Origin: Pseudomonadota bacterium | Lineage (GTDB): Bacteria; Pseudomonadota; Gammaproteobacteria; Burkholderiales; Casimicrobiaceae | Direction of reading: 5' to 3' | NCBI GenBank assembly: GCA_018241745.1 | Contig: JAFEDG010000157.1 | Coordinates: 19,906 to 83,905, forward strand | Length of the DNA stretch: 64,000 bases | Part shown: one piece after another, positions 55,188 through 64,000 of the stretch | Numbering within the stretch: the first letter of the stretch is position 1 | Layout of the letters: each line of letters starts with the position of its first letter | Translations under genes and position numbers: made by a program | Notes under the pieces: generated by a model | What the model saw: only the letters and a program-made list of their open reading frames with translations | Told to the model about the DNA's origin: nothing | Databases searched by the model: none

Positions 55188-56345
55188 TCAAAGGTCCGTG
55201 CGCATCCGTGCGTCGGCCACGATCATGTGGACGAGGTGCAGCTTGGCGACCACCGGACGCGACATGATGAACGGGTAGAAATCGGATTCGCCCAGGCTGC
55301 GCGCCATCTCGTTCATCACCATGATGATCTCGATCCACCCGTTGAGCAGCATCAGCAGGTGCTCGCCCTCGGGATCATCCGGCGCGTACAGGTCGTCCCG
55401 GGTGAAGGGCACGATCTCGCATTGGAGGTCCGTCGCGTCGATGCCGAAGCCGGTCGCGGTGCCGAGGCTGTCCACCATGTGCAGGTAATGCGCCCAGGTC
55501 TCGGCCCAGTCCTCCCACGGGTGCATCGTCGCGTAGGCGCTGACGTACGACTCGGCCCAGCGCGCGGGCGGCCCCTGCTCGTAGTTGCGCTTGAGCGCGT
55601 CCGCGTAGCTCGCGCGCTCGTCGCCGAACAGCGCGCGAAACGGCCCCTGCCATCGCGTGCCCGCGACCAGGCGGTCCCAGTAGTAGTGTCCGAGCTCGTG
55701 GCGGAAGTGGCCGACCAGCGTGCGATAGGGCTCGTGCATCTGCGCCTTGGTCAGCTCGCGCTTGGCGTCGTCCGCTTCCTCGACGTTGATCGTGATGAGG
55801 CCCCCGGCATGCCCGGTCATGACGGCCGGGCCGCCGGGTGGTGCGCGCAGGAAATCGAACATCAGCCCGCGCTCGGGATCCTCGTCGACCCGCGAGCGCA
55901 CCGGCAGCTCGAAGGCCAGCAGCTCCGAGATCACGCGTCGCTTGCCGATCTCGAGCAGCGTCCAGTAGCGCACGTTGTCGGCATCGGCGAGATCGGGGAT
56001 CGTGCGGTTGAGGCGGCACGCGATGCACAGGCCGCGGCTACCGTGCTCGCCGGTCATCCAGTTGCATATCGCTGCCGAATCCCGGTTGGCGCAGCAACGG
56101 AGCACGTCGTCGCGGCCCTCCACCCGCCACGTGCCGGGATAGGGTCCGGGGTCCAGCGCCACGATGCGGCCCACGTCGGGCAGGTAGCCGAGCGGCGCGT
56201 GGCAGGCGAGGCACTGCGTGTTGCGGAAGAACACGCGATTGCCGCAACGGCACCGGTACTGGCGCAGGTGCCGCGCGATACGTTGGTGGAGCCGCGCGCG
56301 AGGTGTCGCGTCGGCTTCGTCGCGGGGGTGGGAGCCTCTTGGCAT
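55188..56345 (-). CDS. Zinc-ribbon putative zinc-binding metallopeptidase
   Basis: A 385-residue protein with an N-terminal zinc-ribbon-like region (C32, C34, C45, C48 and a second cysteine set C84-C110) and a metallopeptidase domain with HELGH at 216-220 (GHFRHELGHYYWDRL) and a downstream AETWAHYLHMVD acidic/histidine segment that can complete the site. It matches a conserved family of putative zinc-binding peptidases with no known substrate. No signal peptide is evident. It stands alone between a convergent regulator and the polyamine transporter. Confidence 0.85.
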   Translation of the reverse strand: MPRGSHPRDEADATPRARLHQRIARHLRQYRCRCGNRVFFRNTQCLACHAPLGYLPDVGRIVALDPGPYPGTWRVEGRDDVLRCCANRDSAAICNWMTGEHGSRGLCIACRLNRTIPDLADADNVRYWTLLEIGKRRVISELLAFELPVRSRVDEDPERGLMFDFLRAPPGGPAVMTGHAGGLITINVEEADDAKRELTKAQMHEPYRTLVGHFRHELGHYYWDRLVAGTRWQGPFRALFGDERASYADALKRNYEQGPPARWAESYVSAYATMHPWEDWAETWAHYLHMVDSLGTATGFGIDATDLQCEIVPFTRDDLYAPDDPEGEHLLMLLNGWIEIIMVMNEMARSLGESDFYPFIMSRPVVAKLHLVHMIVADARMRTDL

Positions 56346-56404
56346 GATGATGGAGCGCGCGCGGTGGCGGCATCGCGCCCGGCGAAGGACGCGCGTGCGT
56401 CAGC

Positions 56405-57481
56405 TCAGCGGGACGCCTTGATCTCCGTCCACAGCTTGTTGCGCAGCCGCCGCTGCGCGGGCGTCAGGTCCTTCAACTGCTCGAGGCGCGCCGCGACGTC
56501 CGGCGGGGGGAAGATCGCCGGGTTCTTGAGGATCTCGGGCTTGATGTAGGGCATCGCCGCCTTGTTCGGGTTGCCCGAGCCGATCAGGTTCGTGAGCTCC
56601 GCCGAGTTCTTGCCCTCGAGCATGAAGTTGATGAACTTCAGCGCCAGATCGGGGCGCGGCGCCGCGACGTGGATCACCATGTTGTCGACGGCGAGCACGG
56701 CGCCTTCCTTCGGCATCCCCTGCAGGATGTGGAACGGGCGCTTGGCGGCGATCGCGTCGAGGTTGGCCTGGAAGATGTCGTTCGAGTAGCCGTGCACGAG
56801 CCAGATGTTGCCGACCGTCAGCTCCTTGATGTACGAAGACGCGTTGAACGCGGCCCAGTAGGGCTTGGCCTTCTTGATGACGGCGGCAGCCTCGTCCCAG
56901 TGCTTCGGGTCGACGTCGTTGGCGCTGTAGCCCAGGTACTTCAACGCCGCCGCGAACAGCTCGTTGGCGCTGTCGAGGACCGTAACGCGCCCCTTCACCT
57001 TCTCGAGGTACTTCGGGTCGAAGATGACGGCCCATGTGTCGGTGGGCAGTCCCAGCTCCTTCATCTTGGCGTCGTTGTAGCCGATGATCGTCGTCGACAT
57101 CGCATAGGGCACCGAGTAGACGTTGCCCGGGTCGAACGACGTGTTCATGTACCGCGCGTCGATGTTGCCGAGGTTCGTCAGCGCCGACTTGTCCAGCGGC
57201 TTCAGCTGCTTGCCGCGGATCAGCGCCTCGACGGCGTTGGACGTCGGCACCAGGATGTCGTAGCCCTTGGCGCCGGCGGCGAGCTTGGCTAAGAGCTCCT
57301 CGTTGTCGGAATAGTACGTCTGCACGACCTCGCAGCCGCACTGCTGCTCGAAGCGCTGGATCGTCTCCGGCGCGATGTAGTTGTTCCAGTTATACAGGTG
57401 CAGCTGGTCCTTGGCGTGGACCGCGCCGGCGGCCAGCGCGAGCGCGGCGGCGGCGAGCAGGGTGCGGATCGTGCGATTCAT
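56405..57481 (-). CDS. potF: Putrescine/spermidine-binding periplasmic protein
   Basis: The substrate-binding component of a polyamine ABC transporter. The 358-residue protein has a signal peptide (RTLLAAAALALAAGAVHA), then the PotD/PotF fold starting LHLYNWNNYIAPETIQRFEQ, with YDILVPTSNAVEALIRG, VPYAMSTTIIGYND and the C-terminal hinge region. The exact polyamine cannot be told. Its ATG overlaps the potI stop as ATGA. Unusually it is the last gene of the operon. Confidence 0.94.
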   Translation of the reverse strand: MNRTIRTLLAAAALALAAGAVHAKDQLHLYNWNNYIAPETIQRFEQQCGCEVVQTYYSDNEELLAKLAAGAKGYDILVPTSNAVEALIRGKQLKPLDKSALTNLGNIDARYMNTSFDPGNVYSVPYAMSTTIIGYNDAKMKELGLPTDTWAVIFDPKYLEKVKGRVTVLDSANELFAAALKYLGYSANDVDPKHWDEAAAVIKKAKPYWAAFNASSYIKELTVGNIWLVHGYSNDIFQANLDAIAAKRPFHILQGMPKEGAVLAVDNMVIHVAAPRPDLALKFINFMLEGKNSAELTNLIGSGNPNKAAMPYIKPEILKNPAIFPPPDVAARLEQLKDLTPAQRRLRNKLWTEIKASR

Positions 57482-58266
57482 GTCGGTGCTTCCTCTTGGC
57501 TGCGCAACAGGCTGGGGGACAGGCGGCTGGCGACGACGATCAGCAACAACGTCAGCAGCATCAGCAGCGTTGACACCGCGTTGACCTCGGGGGTCACCGC
57601 GATCTTGATCATCGAGTAGATCTGGAGCGGCAGCGTCACCGTGCCCGCTCCCGCGGTGAAGAACGTGATGACGAAGTCGTCGATCGACAGCGTGAACGCC
57701 ATCAGCGCACCGGCGATCACGCCGGGCATGATCAGCGGCAGCGTGACGTGGCGGAACGCCTGCCACGGCGTCGCGCCGCAATCGCGCGCGGCCTCGACCA
57801 GCGCCTCGTCCATGCCGGCCATCCGCGCGCGCACGACGATGGCGACGAAGCCGATGCAGAACGCGATGTGCGCGATGGCCACCGAGACCAGGCCGAGCGT
57901 GAAATTGAGCAGCACGAAGAAGATCAGCAGGCTCACGCCCATCAGGATCTCGGGGATTGCGATCGGCGCGAACACGAGCAGCGGCAGCAGGCGGAGCCGG
58001 TAGCGATGCAGCGCGATGCCCGCCATCGTGCCCAGCACGGTGGCCACCAGGCTGGCGACGAGCCCGATGACCAGCGAGTTGCGCGCGGCCGCCAGCATGT
58101 CGTCGTCGGCAAACAGCTTGCGGTACCAGTCGAGCGTGAAGCCCACCCACTCCGCGTTGAGCCGCGAGTCGTTGAACGAATAGACGACGACGATGGCGAG
58201 CGGCAGGTACAGGAACGCGTACACGGCGAGCGCGACCGCGACGAGCAGCGGCGAGCGGCTACGCAC
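57478..58266 (-). CDS. potI: Polyamine ABC transporter permease
   Basis: A 262-residue inner-membrane permease with six helices and the EAA loop (MDEALVEAARDCGATPWQAFRHVTLPLIMPGV contains EAARDCGATPWQAF) that contacts the ATPase. The start is GTG at 58266, with GGAG 7 bases upstream, preferred over GTG at 58272. It overlaps the end of potH by 8 bases and potF by 4. Confidence 0.93.
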   Translation of the reverse strand: MRSRSPLLVAVALAVYAFLYLPLAIVVVYSFNDSRLNAEWVGFTLDWYRKLFADDDMLAAARNSLVIGLVASLVATVLGTMAGIALHRYRLRLLPLLVFAPIAIPEILMGVSLLIFFVLLNFTLGLVSVAIAHIAFCIGFVAIVVRARMAGMDEALVEAARDCGATPWQAFRHVTLPLIMPGVIAGALMAFTLSIDDFVITFFTAGAGTVTLPLQIYSMIKIAVTPEVNAVSTLLMLLTLLLIVVASRLSPSLLRSQEEAPT

Positions 58267-59173
58267 CGACACGCTCCGCGCCGCGCGTTGCGCCGCGCCC
58301 GAGCCACGCCGCGAGCCCGACGAGCGCAAGCGCGGAGACCGTCAGCACGATCGACAGCACGCTGCCGAATGGCCAGTCGCGGGTCTCGAGGAACTGCTGC
58401 TTGATCAGGTTGCCTATGAGCGTGTCGTCGGGGCCGCCGAGCAGGTCGGGGATCGCGAAGATCCCGAGGGCCGGGATGAACACGAGCGCGGCACCGGCGT
58501 ACACGCCGGGCAGCGACAGCGGGAACGTGATGCGCCAGAAGCGCTGCCACGCGCTCGCGCCGAGATCCTGCGCCGCGTCGAGCAGCGCGGGGTCGTGCTT
58601 CTCGAGGTTGGCGTACAGCGGCAGCACCATGAACGGCAGGTGCACGTAGACGAGGCACACGAGCACGGCGAACGAGCTGAACAACAGCGGTACCGGGCCC
58701 GCGCCGAACCAGCCGAGCACGCCGTTGACGGCGCGTGCGAGCGCGGCGTTGGGCCCGAGCAGGATCATCCACGCGTAGATGCGGATCAGGAAATTGCTCC
58801 AGAACGGCAGGATCACGAGCAGCAGCAGGATGTCGCGCGATTTCTTGGGCGAGCGCGCGATCAGCGCGGCGAGCGGATAGGCGAGCGCGAGGCACACGAG
58901 CGTGGTCACCAGCGCGAACACGAGCGACTTCACGAAGACCTGCGCATACACCGTCTCGGTGAAGAAGCGCACATACGCGTCGACGTTCAGGTCGAGCGCG
59001 CCGGTGTCGTCGCGCAGCGGCGCGAGGCCGCCGAACTCGCCGGGCGAGCGGAAGGACGCCAGCACCATGATCAGCGTCGGTGCCGCGAAGAACACGAGCA
59101 GGTAGAGGAGCGGCGGCCCGCTGACGAGCCAGCGCGCGCGGGCGGCCTCGTGGCGACGCGCGTCGGCCGCCAC
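58259..59173 (-). CDS. potH: Polyamine ABC transporter permease
   Basis: A 304-residue permease with six helices, including a first segment LLYLLVFFAAPTLIMVLASF, ILPFWSNFLIRIYAWMILLG typical of PotB/PotH, and the EAA-like loop DAAQDLGASAWQRFWRITFP. The GTG start lies one base after the potG stop, so translation is tightly coupled. Confidence 0.94.
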   Translation of the reverse strand: MAADARRHEAARARWLVSGPPLLYLLVFFAAPTLIMVLASFRSPGEFGGLAPLRDDTGALDLNVDAYVRFFTETVYAQVFVKSLVFALVTTLVCLALAYPLAALIARSPKKSRDILLLLVILPFWSNFLIRIYAWMILLGPNAALARAVNGVLGWFGAGPVPLLFSSFAVLVCLVYVHLPFMVLPLYANLEKHDPALLDAAQDLGASAWQRFWRITFPLSLPGVYAGAALVFIPALGIFAIPDLLGGPDDTLIGNLIKQQFLETRDWPFGSVLSIVLTVSALALVGLAAWLGRGATRGAERVGA

Positions 59174-59174
59174 G

Positions 59175-60260
59175 CTAGTCTTCTATGAAGTGGCCGGCGG
59201 CGGCCGGCCAGTCGACGACGACGCGATCGCCCGGCTCGAAGAACTTGGCGCGGCCGGTCTGCGAGTTGGCGAGCAGCGCCTCGACGCGCGCGCCACCGGC
59301 CGTGTTGACCCGGTAGACGGTGACGTCGCCCATGTACAAGAGGTCCGCCACGGTGCCTTCGTAGCGGTTGTCGGCGGGCGCGGCCGCGTCGCCGGCGCCG
59401 ATGCGGATCTGCTCGGGGCGCAACGCGATCGACGCCGGCGCACCGGCGGCGAGCGCCGTCTGCGCGGCGACCTTCACCGCGCCGAGCCCTTCGACGTCGA
59501 GCGTGACGGCACCCGCGGCGTTGGCGCGGATCGGCCCGCTGAACAGGTTGCACTGGCCTATGAAGTCCGCGACGAAGCGCGAGCGCGGGAAGCGGTAGAT
59601 CACCGACGGCTCGTCGAGCTGCTCCACCTTGCCCTTGTTCATCACGGCGATCCGGTGCGACAGCGCCAGCGCCTCGGTCTGGTCGTGCGTCACGTAGACG
59701 AACGTGATCCCGGCCTCGCGCTGCAGGTGGATCAGTTCGATCTGCAGCTCCTCGCGCAGCTTGGCGTCGAGCGCGGCGAGCGGCTCGTCGAGCAGCAGCA
59801 TCGTCGGGTGCGTGACCAGCGCGCGCGCAATCGCCACGCGCTGCTTCTGGCCGCCCGACAGCTCGTGGGGGTAGCGGCGGTCGAAGCCGGTCAAGCGCAC
59901 GTCCTCGAGGGCGGCGGCCACCTTGCCGGGAATGTCTCGTGCCGGCGTGCCCGCCATCTGCAGCGGGAACGCCACGTTCCCGTGCACCGTCATGTGCGGG
60001 AACAGTGCGTAGCTCTGGAAGACGGTGCGGACGGGGCGCCGCTCGGGCGGCGTGGCGGCGAGGTCGACGCCGTCGAGCAGGATCTGGCCCGCGTCGGGCA
60101 GGTCGAAGCCTGCAATCATTCGCAACAACGTTGTCTTGCCGCAGCCGGAGGGCCCCAGCAGCGTGAAGAACTCGCCGGCCTCGATCGCGAGGCTGACGCC
60201 GTCCACGGCGGTGAAATCGCCGAACCGGCGCGTGACGTTCCGAATGTCGAGCAGCGGCAT
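59175..60260 (-). CDS. potG: Polyamine ABC transporter ATP-binding protein
   Basis: The ATPase of the transporter. From the ATG at 60260 it has 361 residues: Walker A LLGPSGCGKTTLL, signature LSGGQKQRVAIARAL, Walker B MLLLDEPLAALD and the H-loop YVTHDQ, then a C-terminal TOBE domain. An upstream ATG at 60353 would add 31 residues (MQPTPDAKAAPAV...), and neither has a strong ribosome site; I chose the start that fits the canonical N-terminus MPLLDIRNVTRRFG. It leads the operon potG-H-I-F. Confidence 0.94.
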   Translation of the reverse strand: MPLLDIRNVTRRFGDFTAVDGVSLAIEAGEFFTLLGPSGCGKTTLLRMIAGFDLPDAGQILLDGVDLAATPPERRPVRTVFQSYALFPHMTVHGNVAFPLQMAGTPARDIPGKVAAALEDVRLTGFDRRYPHELSGGQKQRVAIARALVTHPTMLLLDEPLAALDAKLREELQIELIHLQREAGITFVYVTHDQTEALALSHRIAVMNKGKVEQLDEPSVIYRFPRSRFVADFIGQCNLFSGPIRANAAGAVTLDVEGLGAVKVAAQTALAAGAPASIALRPEQIRIGAGDAAAPADNRYEGTVADLLYMGDVTVYRVNTAGGARVEALLANSQTGRAKFFEPGDRVVVDWPAAAGHFIED

Positions 60261-60446
60261 CGCGCCGGAGAGTTGCTGTGGATCGCCGCCCGATTGTAAG
60301 GCATGGGTCACGACGACGGCAGGCGCGGCTTTTGCATCGGGCGTTGGCTGCATGCGCCGCCGGCCGCCACACCCGCCCCGCGCCCCTATGCGGTTGTCAT
60401 GAAAGCCGTGCCGGTGCACGGCCAAGCCGTGTAAGCTTGGAGAGCC

Positions 60447-61178
60447 ATGCCGACGGACAAGAAACCGGGAACGTTGCTGGAAGCCCTGCGCGCGCAATCC
60501 GATGCGATGCGCGGCCAGGACGCTGCCGTCAAGAAGACGCCGGACGAGGCGCTCAAGGACCTCGACCGCAAGATGTGGAAGTCCTTCAAGTGGCTCGACG
60601 AGGCGATCAGCCACCTGGCGGTGATCCGACCCGTCGTCAACCACGAGTACCGGATTCCCGAAGTGCTGACGATCGCGTCGCCGCAGTTCGACCAGGGCTT
60701 CGTGTCCTATCGTCGCCGCGCGTTCGGGGGCCAGGAAGTGGTCGAGCACATCGAGCTCTTCTATCGCGTCGCGCTGCCCAAGCCCGTCGACGCCACGTTT
60801 CCCGTGTCGTCGGTGCGCGAGATCGACGATCGGCTGCGCAACGCGCAATTGAAGTTCACGTATCGCGCGATCCACGACGACGATCACATCGTCCGTCGCG
60901 GCCTGTTCCAGGTCACCGCCGCCGTGACGGGCTTCATCAAGTTCCTGCCCGACTATCGCCGGCAGACGATCGAGGTGACGCTGCGCAACGTGGACCGCTT
61001 CGAGACGGTGGCCGTGGAGTTTGCCGCCGACAAGTTCGACGACGCGGTCCTCGAGGATCTCGTCCGCTTCATTCTGGGCGAGGACAACGCGTTCCTGCGC
61101 CGGGCACCCCTCGTGGGCATTGGCGCCCGCAAGCCGCAGGCGCTGCCCAACGAAGAGAAGACGACCTATCGCGTCTGA
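60447..61178 (+). CDS. Conserved protein of unknown function
   Basis: A 243-residue cytoplasmic protein with no signal peptide or membrane helix. It has a charged helical N-terminus (LLEALRAQSDAMRGQD, ALKDLDRKMWKSFKWLDEAISHL), then a mixed alpha/beta region (YRIPEVLTIASPQFDQGFVSYRR, HIELFYRVALPKPVDATF) and a strand-rich centre (RRGLFQVTAAVTGFIKFLPDYRRQTIEVTLRN in parts). I do not recognise the family. It stands alone between divergent potG and convergent ubiB, with normal codon use, so it is a real gene. A role cannot be proposed. Confidence 0.8.
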   Translation: MPTDKKPGTLLEALRAQSDAMRGQDAAVKKTPDEALKDLDRKMWKSFKWLDEAISHLAVIRPVVNHEYRIPEVLTIASPQFDQGFVSYRRRAFGGQEVVEHIELFYRVALPKPVDATFPVSSVREIDDRLRNAQLKFTYRAIHDDDHIVRRGLFQVTAAVTGFIKFLPDYRRQTIEVTLRNVDRFETVAVEFAADKFDDAVLEDLVRFILGEDNAFLRRAPLVGIGARKPQALPNEEKTTYRV

Positions 61179-61261
61179 GACCGCGGCGTTGCGCACCGGC
61201 CGCAACCACGTGGCGGCCTGTCGCGTGAGCAAGTGCCCACTCGCAGCGCGGGACGGGTGGC

Positions 61262-62794
61262 TCAGCCGTGCCGGAACACCAGCAGCGCGATCGTCACCGC
61301 GAGCATCGCCGCGATCAGGCCCAGCCAGCGATTGCGCGCCCGCTGCGCTTGCGCCAGCGCCTTGAGGGCGACGTCCGAGGCCGCTGGCGCCTCCGTGAGG
61401 CGCCGGTGGATGAGGCGGGGAAGCTCGGGCAGCGCCGCGACGATGTAGGGGGCCTCGTTGATGAGGCGCCGCTCGAACGCACGGAAGCCCATCTGCTCGT
61501 CGACCCAGCGCTCGAGGAAGGGCTTGGCCGTCACCCACAGGTCGAGGTCGGGGTCCAGCTCGCGGCCCAGCCCCTCGACGTTCAGCAGCGTCTTCTGCAG
61601 CAGCGTCAGTTGTGGCTGGATCTCGACGTTGAAGCGGCGCGACGCGCGGAACAGCTGCAGCAGCACGCGGCCCAGCGAGATCTCCTTGAGCGGCCGGTCG
61701 AAGATCGGCTCGCAGACGACGCGGATCTCCGCCTCGAGCTCGTCGACGCGGGTGTCGGGCGGCACCCATCCGGACTCGATGTGCGCGGTGGCGACGCGGC
61801 GGTAGTCGCGGCGGAAGAACGCGACGAAGTTCTGCGCGAGGTAGCTCTTGTCGCGCTCCGACAGCGTGCCCATGATGCCGAAGTCCAGCGCGACGTACTT
61901 GCCGTGGTCCTTCGCGTCGGTCGCGACGAAGATGTTGCCCGGATGCATGTCCGCGTGGAAGTAGCCGTCGCGGAACACCTGCGTGAAGAAGATCTCGACG
62001 CCGGCCCGCGCGAGCCGCTTGCGGTCGATGCCCGCCGCCTCGAGCGCGTCGATGCGGCCGATCGGGATGCCTGCCATCCGGTCCATCACGAGCACCTCGC
62101 GTGCCGTGTAGTCCCAGTAGACGCCGGGCACGAGCAACAGCGGCGAGTTGCGGAAATTGCGGCGCAGCTGCGAGCAGTTCGCGGCCTCGCGCGTGAGGTC
62201 CAGCTCGTCGCGGATCGTCTTCTCGAATTCGGCGACCACTTCGCGCGGCTTGAGCCGCCGCCCGTCGGCGGACGAGCGCTCGATCATCGCGGCCGCGGTC
62301 TGCATCAGCCGCAGGTCCTTGTCGATGATCTTCTCGATGTCGGGCCGCAGGATCTTGACCGCCACGGGCGTGCCGTCCGGAAGCTCCGCGAAATGCACCT
62401 GCGCGATGGACGCGCTCGCCACCGGCGTGCGGTCGAAGCTCTTGAACGTCTGCCCGAGCGGCTTGCCGTACACGCGCTCGAGGATCGCGACGGCGACGTC
62501 CGGGTCGAACGGCGGCACGCGGTCCTGCAGCTTGGCGAGCTCGTCGGCGACATCGGTCGGCAACAGGTCGCGACGCGTCGACAGCACCTGGCCCAGCTTG
62601 ACGAACAGCGGGCCCAGGTCTTCCAGCGCGCGGCGCAGGCGGACCGCGCGCGGCGGCGCAAGGTCGCGCCAGAACAGCACGCCGTTGACCCACGGCGCAA
62701 GCGGGGCGAGCCGCGGGTGCTCGAGCACGAACGTGTCGAGCCCGCGGCGCAGCGCGACCGTTCCGATCCGGAAGAGGCGCGTGATACGCGTCAC
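61262..62794 (-). CDS. ubiB: Ubiquinone biosynthesis protein UbiB
   Basis: UbiB is an atypical kinase-like ATPase of the inner membrane needed for ubiquinone synthesis. The 510-residue product has the family KxGQ motif ([16 protein letters not shown]), [11 protein letters not shown] (lysine), the [11 protein letters not shown] loop, the metal-binding ALDFGIMG and two C-terminal membrane helices ([17 protein letters not shown]). The start is GTG at 62794. It lies 21 bases after ubiJ, its known pathway partner. Confidence 0.96.
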   Translation of the reverse strand: MTRITRLFRIGTVALRRGLDTFVLEHPRLAPLAPWVNGVLFWRDLAPPRAVRLRRALEDLGPLFVKLGQVLSTRRDLLPTDVADELAKLQDRVPPFDPDVAVAILERVYGKPLGQTFKSFDRTPVASASIAQVHFAELPDGTPVAVKILRPDIEKIIDKDLRLMQTAAAMIERSSADGRRLKPREVVAEFEKTIRDELDLTREAANCSQLRRNFRNSPLLLVPGVYWDYTAREVLVMDRMAGIPIGRIDALEAAGIDRKRLARAGVEIFFTQVFRDGYFHADMHPGNIFVATDAKDHGKYVALDFGIMGTLSERDKSYLAQNFVAFFRRDYRRVATAHIESGWVPPDTRVDELEAEIRVVCEPIFDRPLKEISLGRVLLQLFRASRRFNVEIQPQLTLLQKTLLNVEGLGRELDPDLDLWVTAKPFLERWVDEQMGFRAFERRLINEAPYIVAALPELPRLIHRRLTEAPAASDVALKALAQAQRARNRWLGLIAAMLAVTIALLVFRHG

Positions 62795-62815
62795 GACCGC
62801 TCGCGTCGCATCCGA

Positions 62816-63451
62816 TCAGCGCCGCGCCGCGAGCGCCGTGATGCGCGCGGCGAGCGCCTCGGCGTCGGCTGCCAGCGCGGCGACGGCTGCCGCGAACGCG
62901 GCGCCCTCGCCACGTCCGACGACCGTGTTCGTCTCGTCGCGCAGCCAGCGCCCGACGCTCGCGTGCCAGCGCGCGGCGGCATCGGCCGGCCAGCCGAGCG
63001 CGGCGCGGCCGAAGTCGGCCACGCGCTGGCCCGCAACGGGGCCCAGCACGTCGGCGAGCTGCGCCTCGATGTGCCACGGCAACGTGTGCACGACGCGCCG
63101 GAGCGTGGCCGCGAACGCGGCGTCGCCGTCCGCCGTCACGAGGGTTTCGGCCCCCGCGGGATCCTGCAGGAGGCGCGGGACGTCGAGCGGCGCGACGCGC
63201 AGCGTGACGTCCGCGTGCGTGTCCGGCGCGGCGAACGCAAGCGCGCCGCCGGCCGTGGGCGTCAGCGTGAGCGTCAGCGGCCCGCTCTCGACCCGGAACG
63301 CGCGCCCGGCGTGCGTGCCGAGTTCGGCGAGCAGCGCCGGGTCGCGCGCCAGCGCGCGGTTGACGAGATCGAGCGGCAACGTGGGCACCCGCCAGCCCTT
63401 CGCGGCGTGCGCTCCAGTGGCCGCGTCCGCGGAGCGCCCCGGATCGCTCAC
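62816..63451 (-). CDS. ubiJ: Ubiquinone biosynthesis accessory factor UbiJ
   Basis: A 211-residue protein with an SCP2-type lipid-binding domain (FRVESGPLTLTLTPTAGGALAF, ADVTLRVAPLDVPRLL, AFAATLRRVVHTLPWHIEAQLADVLGPV) and a helical C-terminus, the architecture of UbiJ, which binds ubiquinone intermediates in a cytosolic complex. The GTG at 63451 overlaps the stop of the upstream Tim44-like gene as GTGA. Location next to ubiB supports the name. Confidence 0.88.
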   Translation of the reverse strand: MSDPGRSADAATGAHAAKGWRVPTLPLDLVNRALARDPALLAELGTHAGRAFRVESGPLTLTLTPTAGGALAFAAPDTHADVTLRVAPLDVPRLLQDPAGAETLVTADGDAAFAATLRRVVHTLPWHIEAQLADVLGPVAGQRVADFGRAALGWPADAAARWHASVGRWLRDETNTVVGRGEGAAFAAAVAALAADAEALAARITALAARR

Positions 63452-64000
63452 AAAGCCGGCATCGTCTGCTGGATGCCGGCCACCAGCCACCCGCTCGACC
63501 CGTCGACCGGCTTCACGAGGTTCCACTGCTCGTCGAACGGCGCGGCGACCGGATTGCCGTCCTCGCGCACGGTGCCGTGGAACCGCACGCTGGCCCAGTG
63601 TTCCCGTCCCTCTGTCGCCACGTCGACGACTTCGGCGTCGAGCAGCGGGAAGACACTGCCGACGTTGACGACGCTCCAGCCGCCACCCTTCATCGTGCCC
63701 GTGACCTCGGCATACAACGCCGGCGTCATGACTGCCGCCAGCGCGGCGCGATCGCCGCGATCCCAGGCCGATTGCAGCGCGCGGAACTGGGCCAGCGCCT
63801 GGCGGGCGAAGCCGTCGGCGTCGAAGCCGGGTGGAAAGGGCGACGGGGTGTGGCCGAACGTGGCTGCTGGCGCGGCGACCGGCGCCTCGCGCATCCAGGC
63901 GGGGGCCGCCGGCGCGGGGCCGGCCGCCGCGGCGGGCGCAGGCGAGCGTCGCGCCATGAACATGCGGAACAGCAGCAGCGCGCCGCCGGCGAGCAGCAGC
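63448..64000 (-). CDS. Tim44-like domain protein (5' end outside window)
   Basis: At least 184 residues are visible and the frame is still open at the window edge. A hydrophobic segment (LLLAGGALLLFRMF) precedes an Ala/Pro linker and a Tim44-like domain (FARQALAQFRALQSAWDRGDRAALAAVMTP, SVVNVGSVFPLLDAEVVDV, FHGTVREDGNPVAAPFDEQWNLVKP). The full gene must start beyond position 64000, with more membrane segments likely. The role is unknown; it is commonly next to ubiquinone genes in betaproteobacteria. Confidence 0.88.
   Translation of the reverse strand, partial: LLLAGGALLLFRMFMARRSPAPAAAAGPAPAAPAWMREAPVAAPAATFGHTPSPFPPGFDADGFARQALAQFRALQSAWDRGDRAALAAVMTPALYAEVTGTMKGGGWSVVNVGSVFPLLDAEVVDVATEGREHWASVRFHGTVREDGNPVAAPFDEQWNLVKPVDGSSGWLVAGIQQTMPAL

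Overview
The window is a GC-rich (roughly 70% by eye, strongly GC3-biased) piece of a betaproteobacterial chromosome, most likely Burkholderiales or a close relative. The gene content supports this: an ahcY leader carrying an S-adenosylhomocysteine riboswitch, ahcY–holin-like–metF, cutA–dsbD(part)–tlpA–accB–accC–prmA–DUF3426, glnA–DUF4124–glnL–glnG, amgK–murU divergent from lptD–surA, DUF3460, hemJ, and ubiJ–ubiB. It is almost entirely housekeeping; I see no prophage, plasmid backbone, transposase, tRNA, rRNA or CRISPR array, and no gene-free stretch longer than 300 bases.

Layout. 1–4.1 kb: the 3' end of an unidentified gene, then the osmoregulated periplasmic glucan pair opgG–opgH on the minus strand. 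4.2–7.7 kb: a small HEXXH protein, then the methyl cycle (SAH riboswitch, ahcY, a small membrane protein, metF). 7.7–12.4 kb (minus): two lipoproteins, a YbaK-type deacylase, ilvD and a DMT exporter whose promoter faces a LysR gene. 12.5–19.8 kb: LysR, lgt, fxsA (minus), cutA, a DsbD reduced to its N-terminal domain, TlpA, biotin carboxylase subunits accB/accC, prmA and a zinc-ribbon membrane protein. 20–24.8 kb: the nitrogen regulon core with a sigma-54 promoter and two NtrC-like sites. 24.8–31.9 kb: a dehydrogenase, exonuclease III and OmpW with an FNR-like box, then an amgK–murU–prlC–glutaredoxin operon. 32–35.9 kb: outer membrane biogenesis (lptD, surA).

35.9–40.8 kb is an accessory block: two acyltransferase-3 membrane proteins and an 836-residue membrane-anchored protein with a possible glycosidase-like core. 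40.8–45.5 kb holds a methyltransferase, DUF3460, an RlmL-type methyltransferase, hemJ, a hydrolase, a thin [2Fe-2S] ferredoxin and a VanZ-family protein. 45.5–55.2 kb is the second accessory block: a 2557-residue secreted protein with a transglutaminase-like head and an IPTL-CTERM-like sorting tail, facing a DNA-binding/TolB-like/TPR regulator. 55.2–64 kb: a zinc-ribbon metallopeptidase, a polyamine ABC transporter in the order potG-H-I-F, an unidentified conserved protein, and ubiquinone genes ubiB, ubiJ and a Tim44-like protein cut by the window edge.

The most unusual signals are: (1) REP-like palindromes with core TAGGGTCSGACCCTA at four places, in which the stop codon TAG of five neighbouring genes is supplied by, or lies inside, the palindrome; (2) a free-standing DsbD N-terminal domain that keeps its cysteine pair but has lost the membrane and thioredoxin domains; (3) the giant transglutaminase-like sorted surface protein with its divergent regulator; (4) several well-formed regulatory sites (SAH riboswitch, NtrC/sigma-54, FNR at -41.5, twin LysR dyads). 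I did not find a convincing new defence or mobile system.
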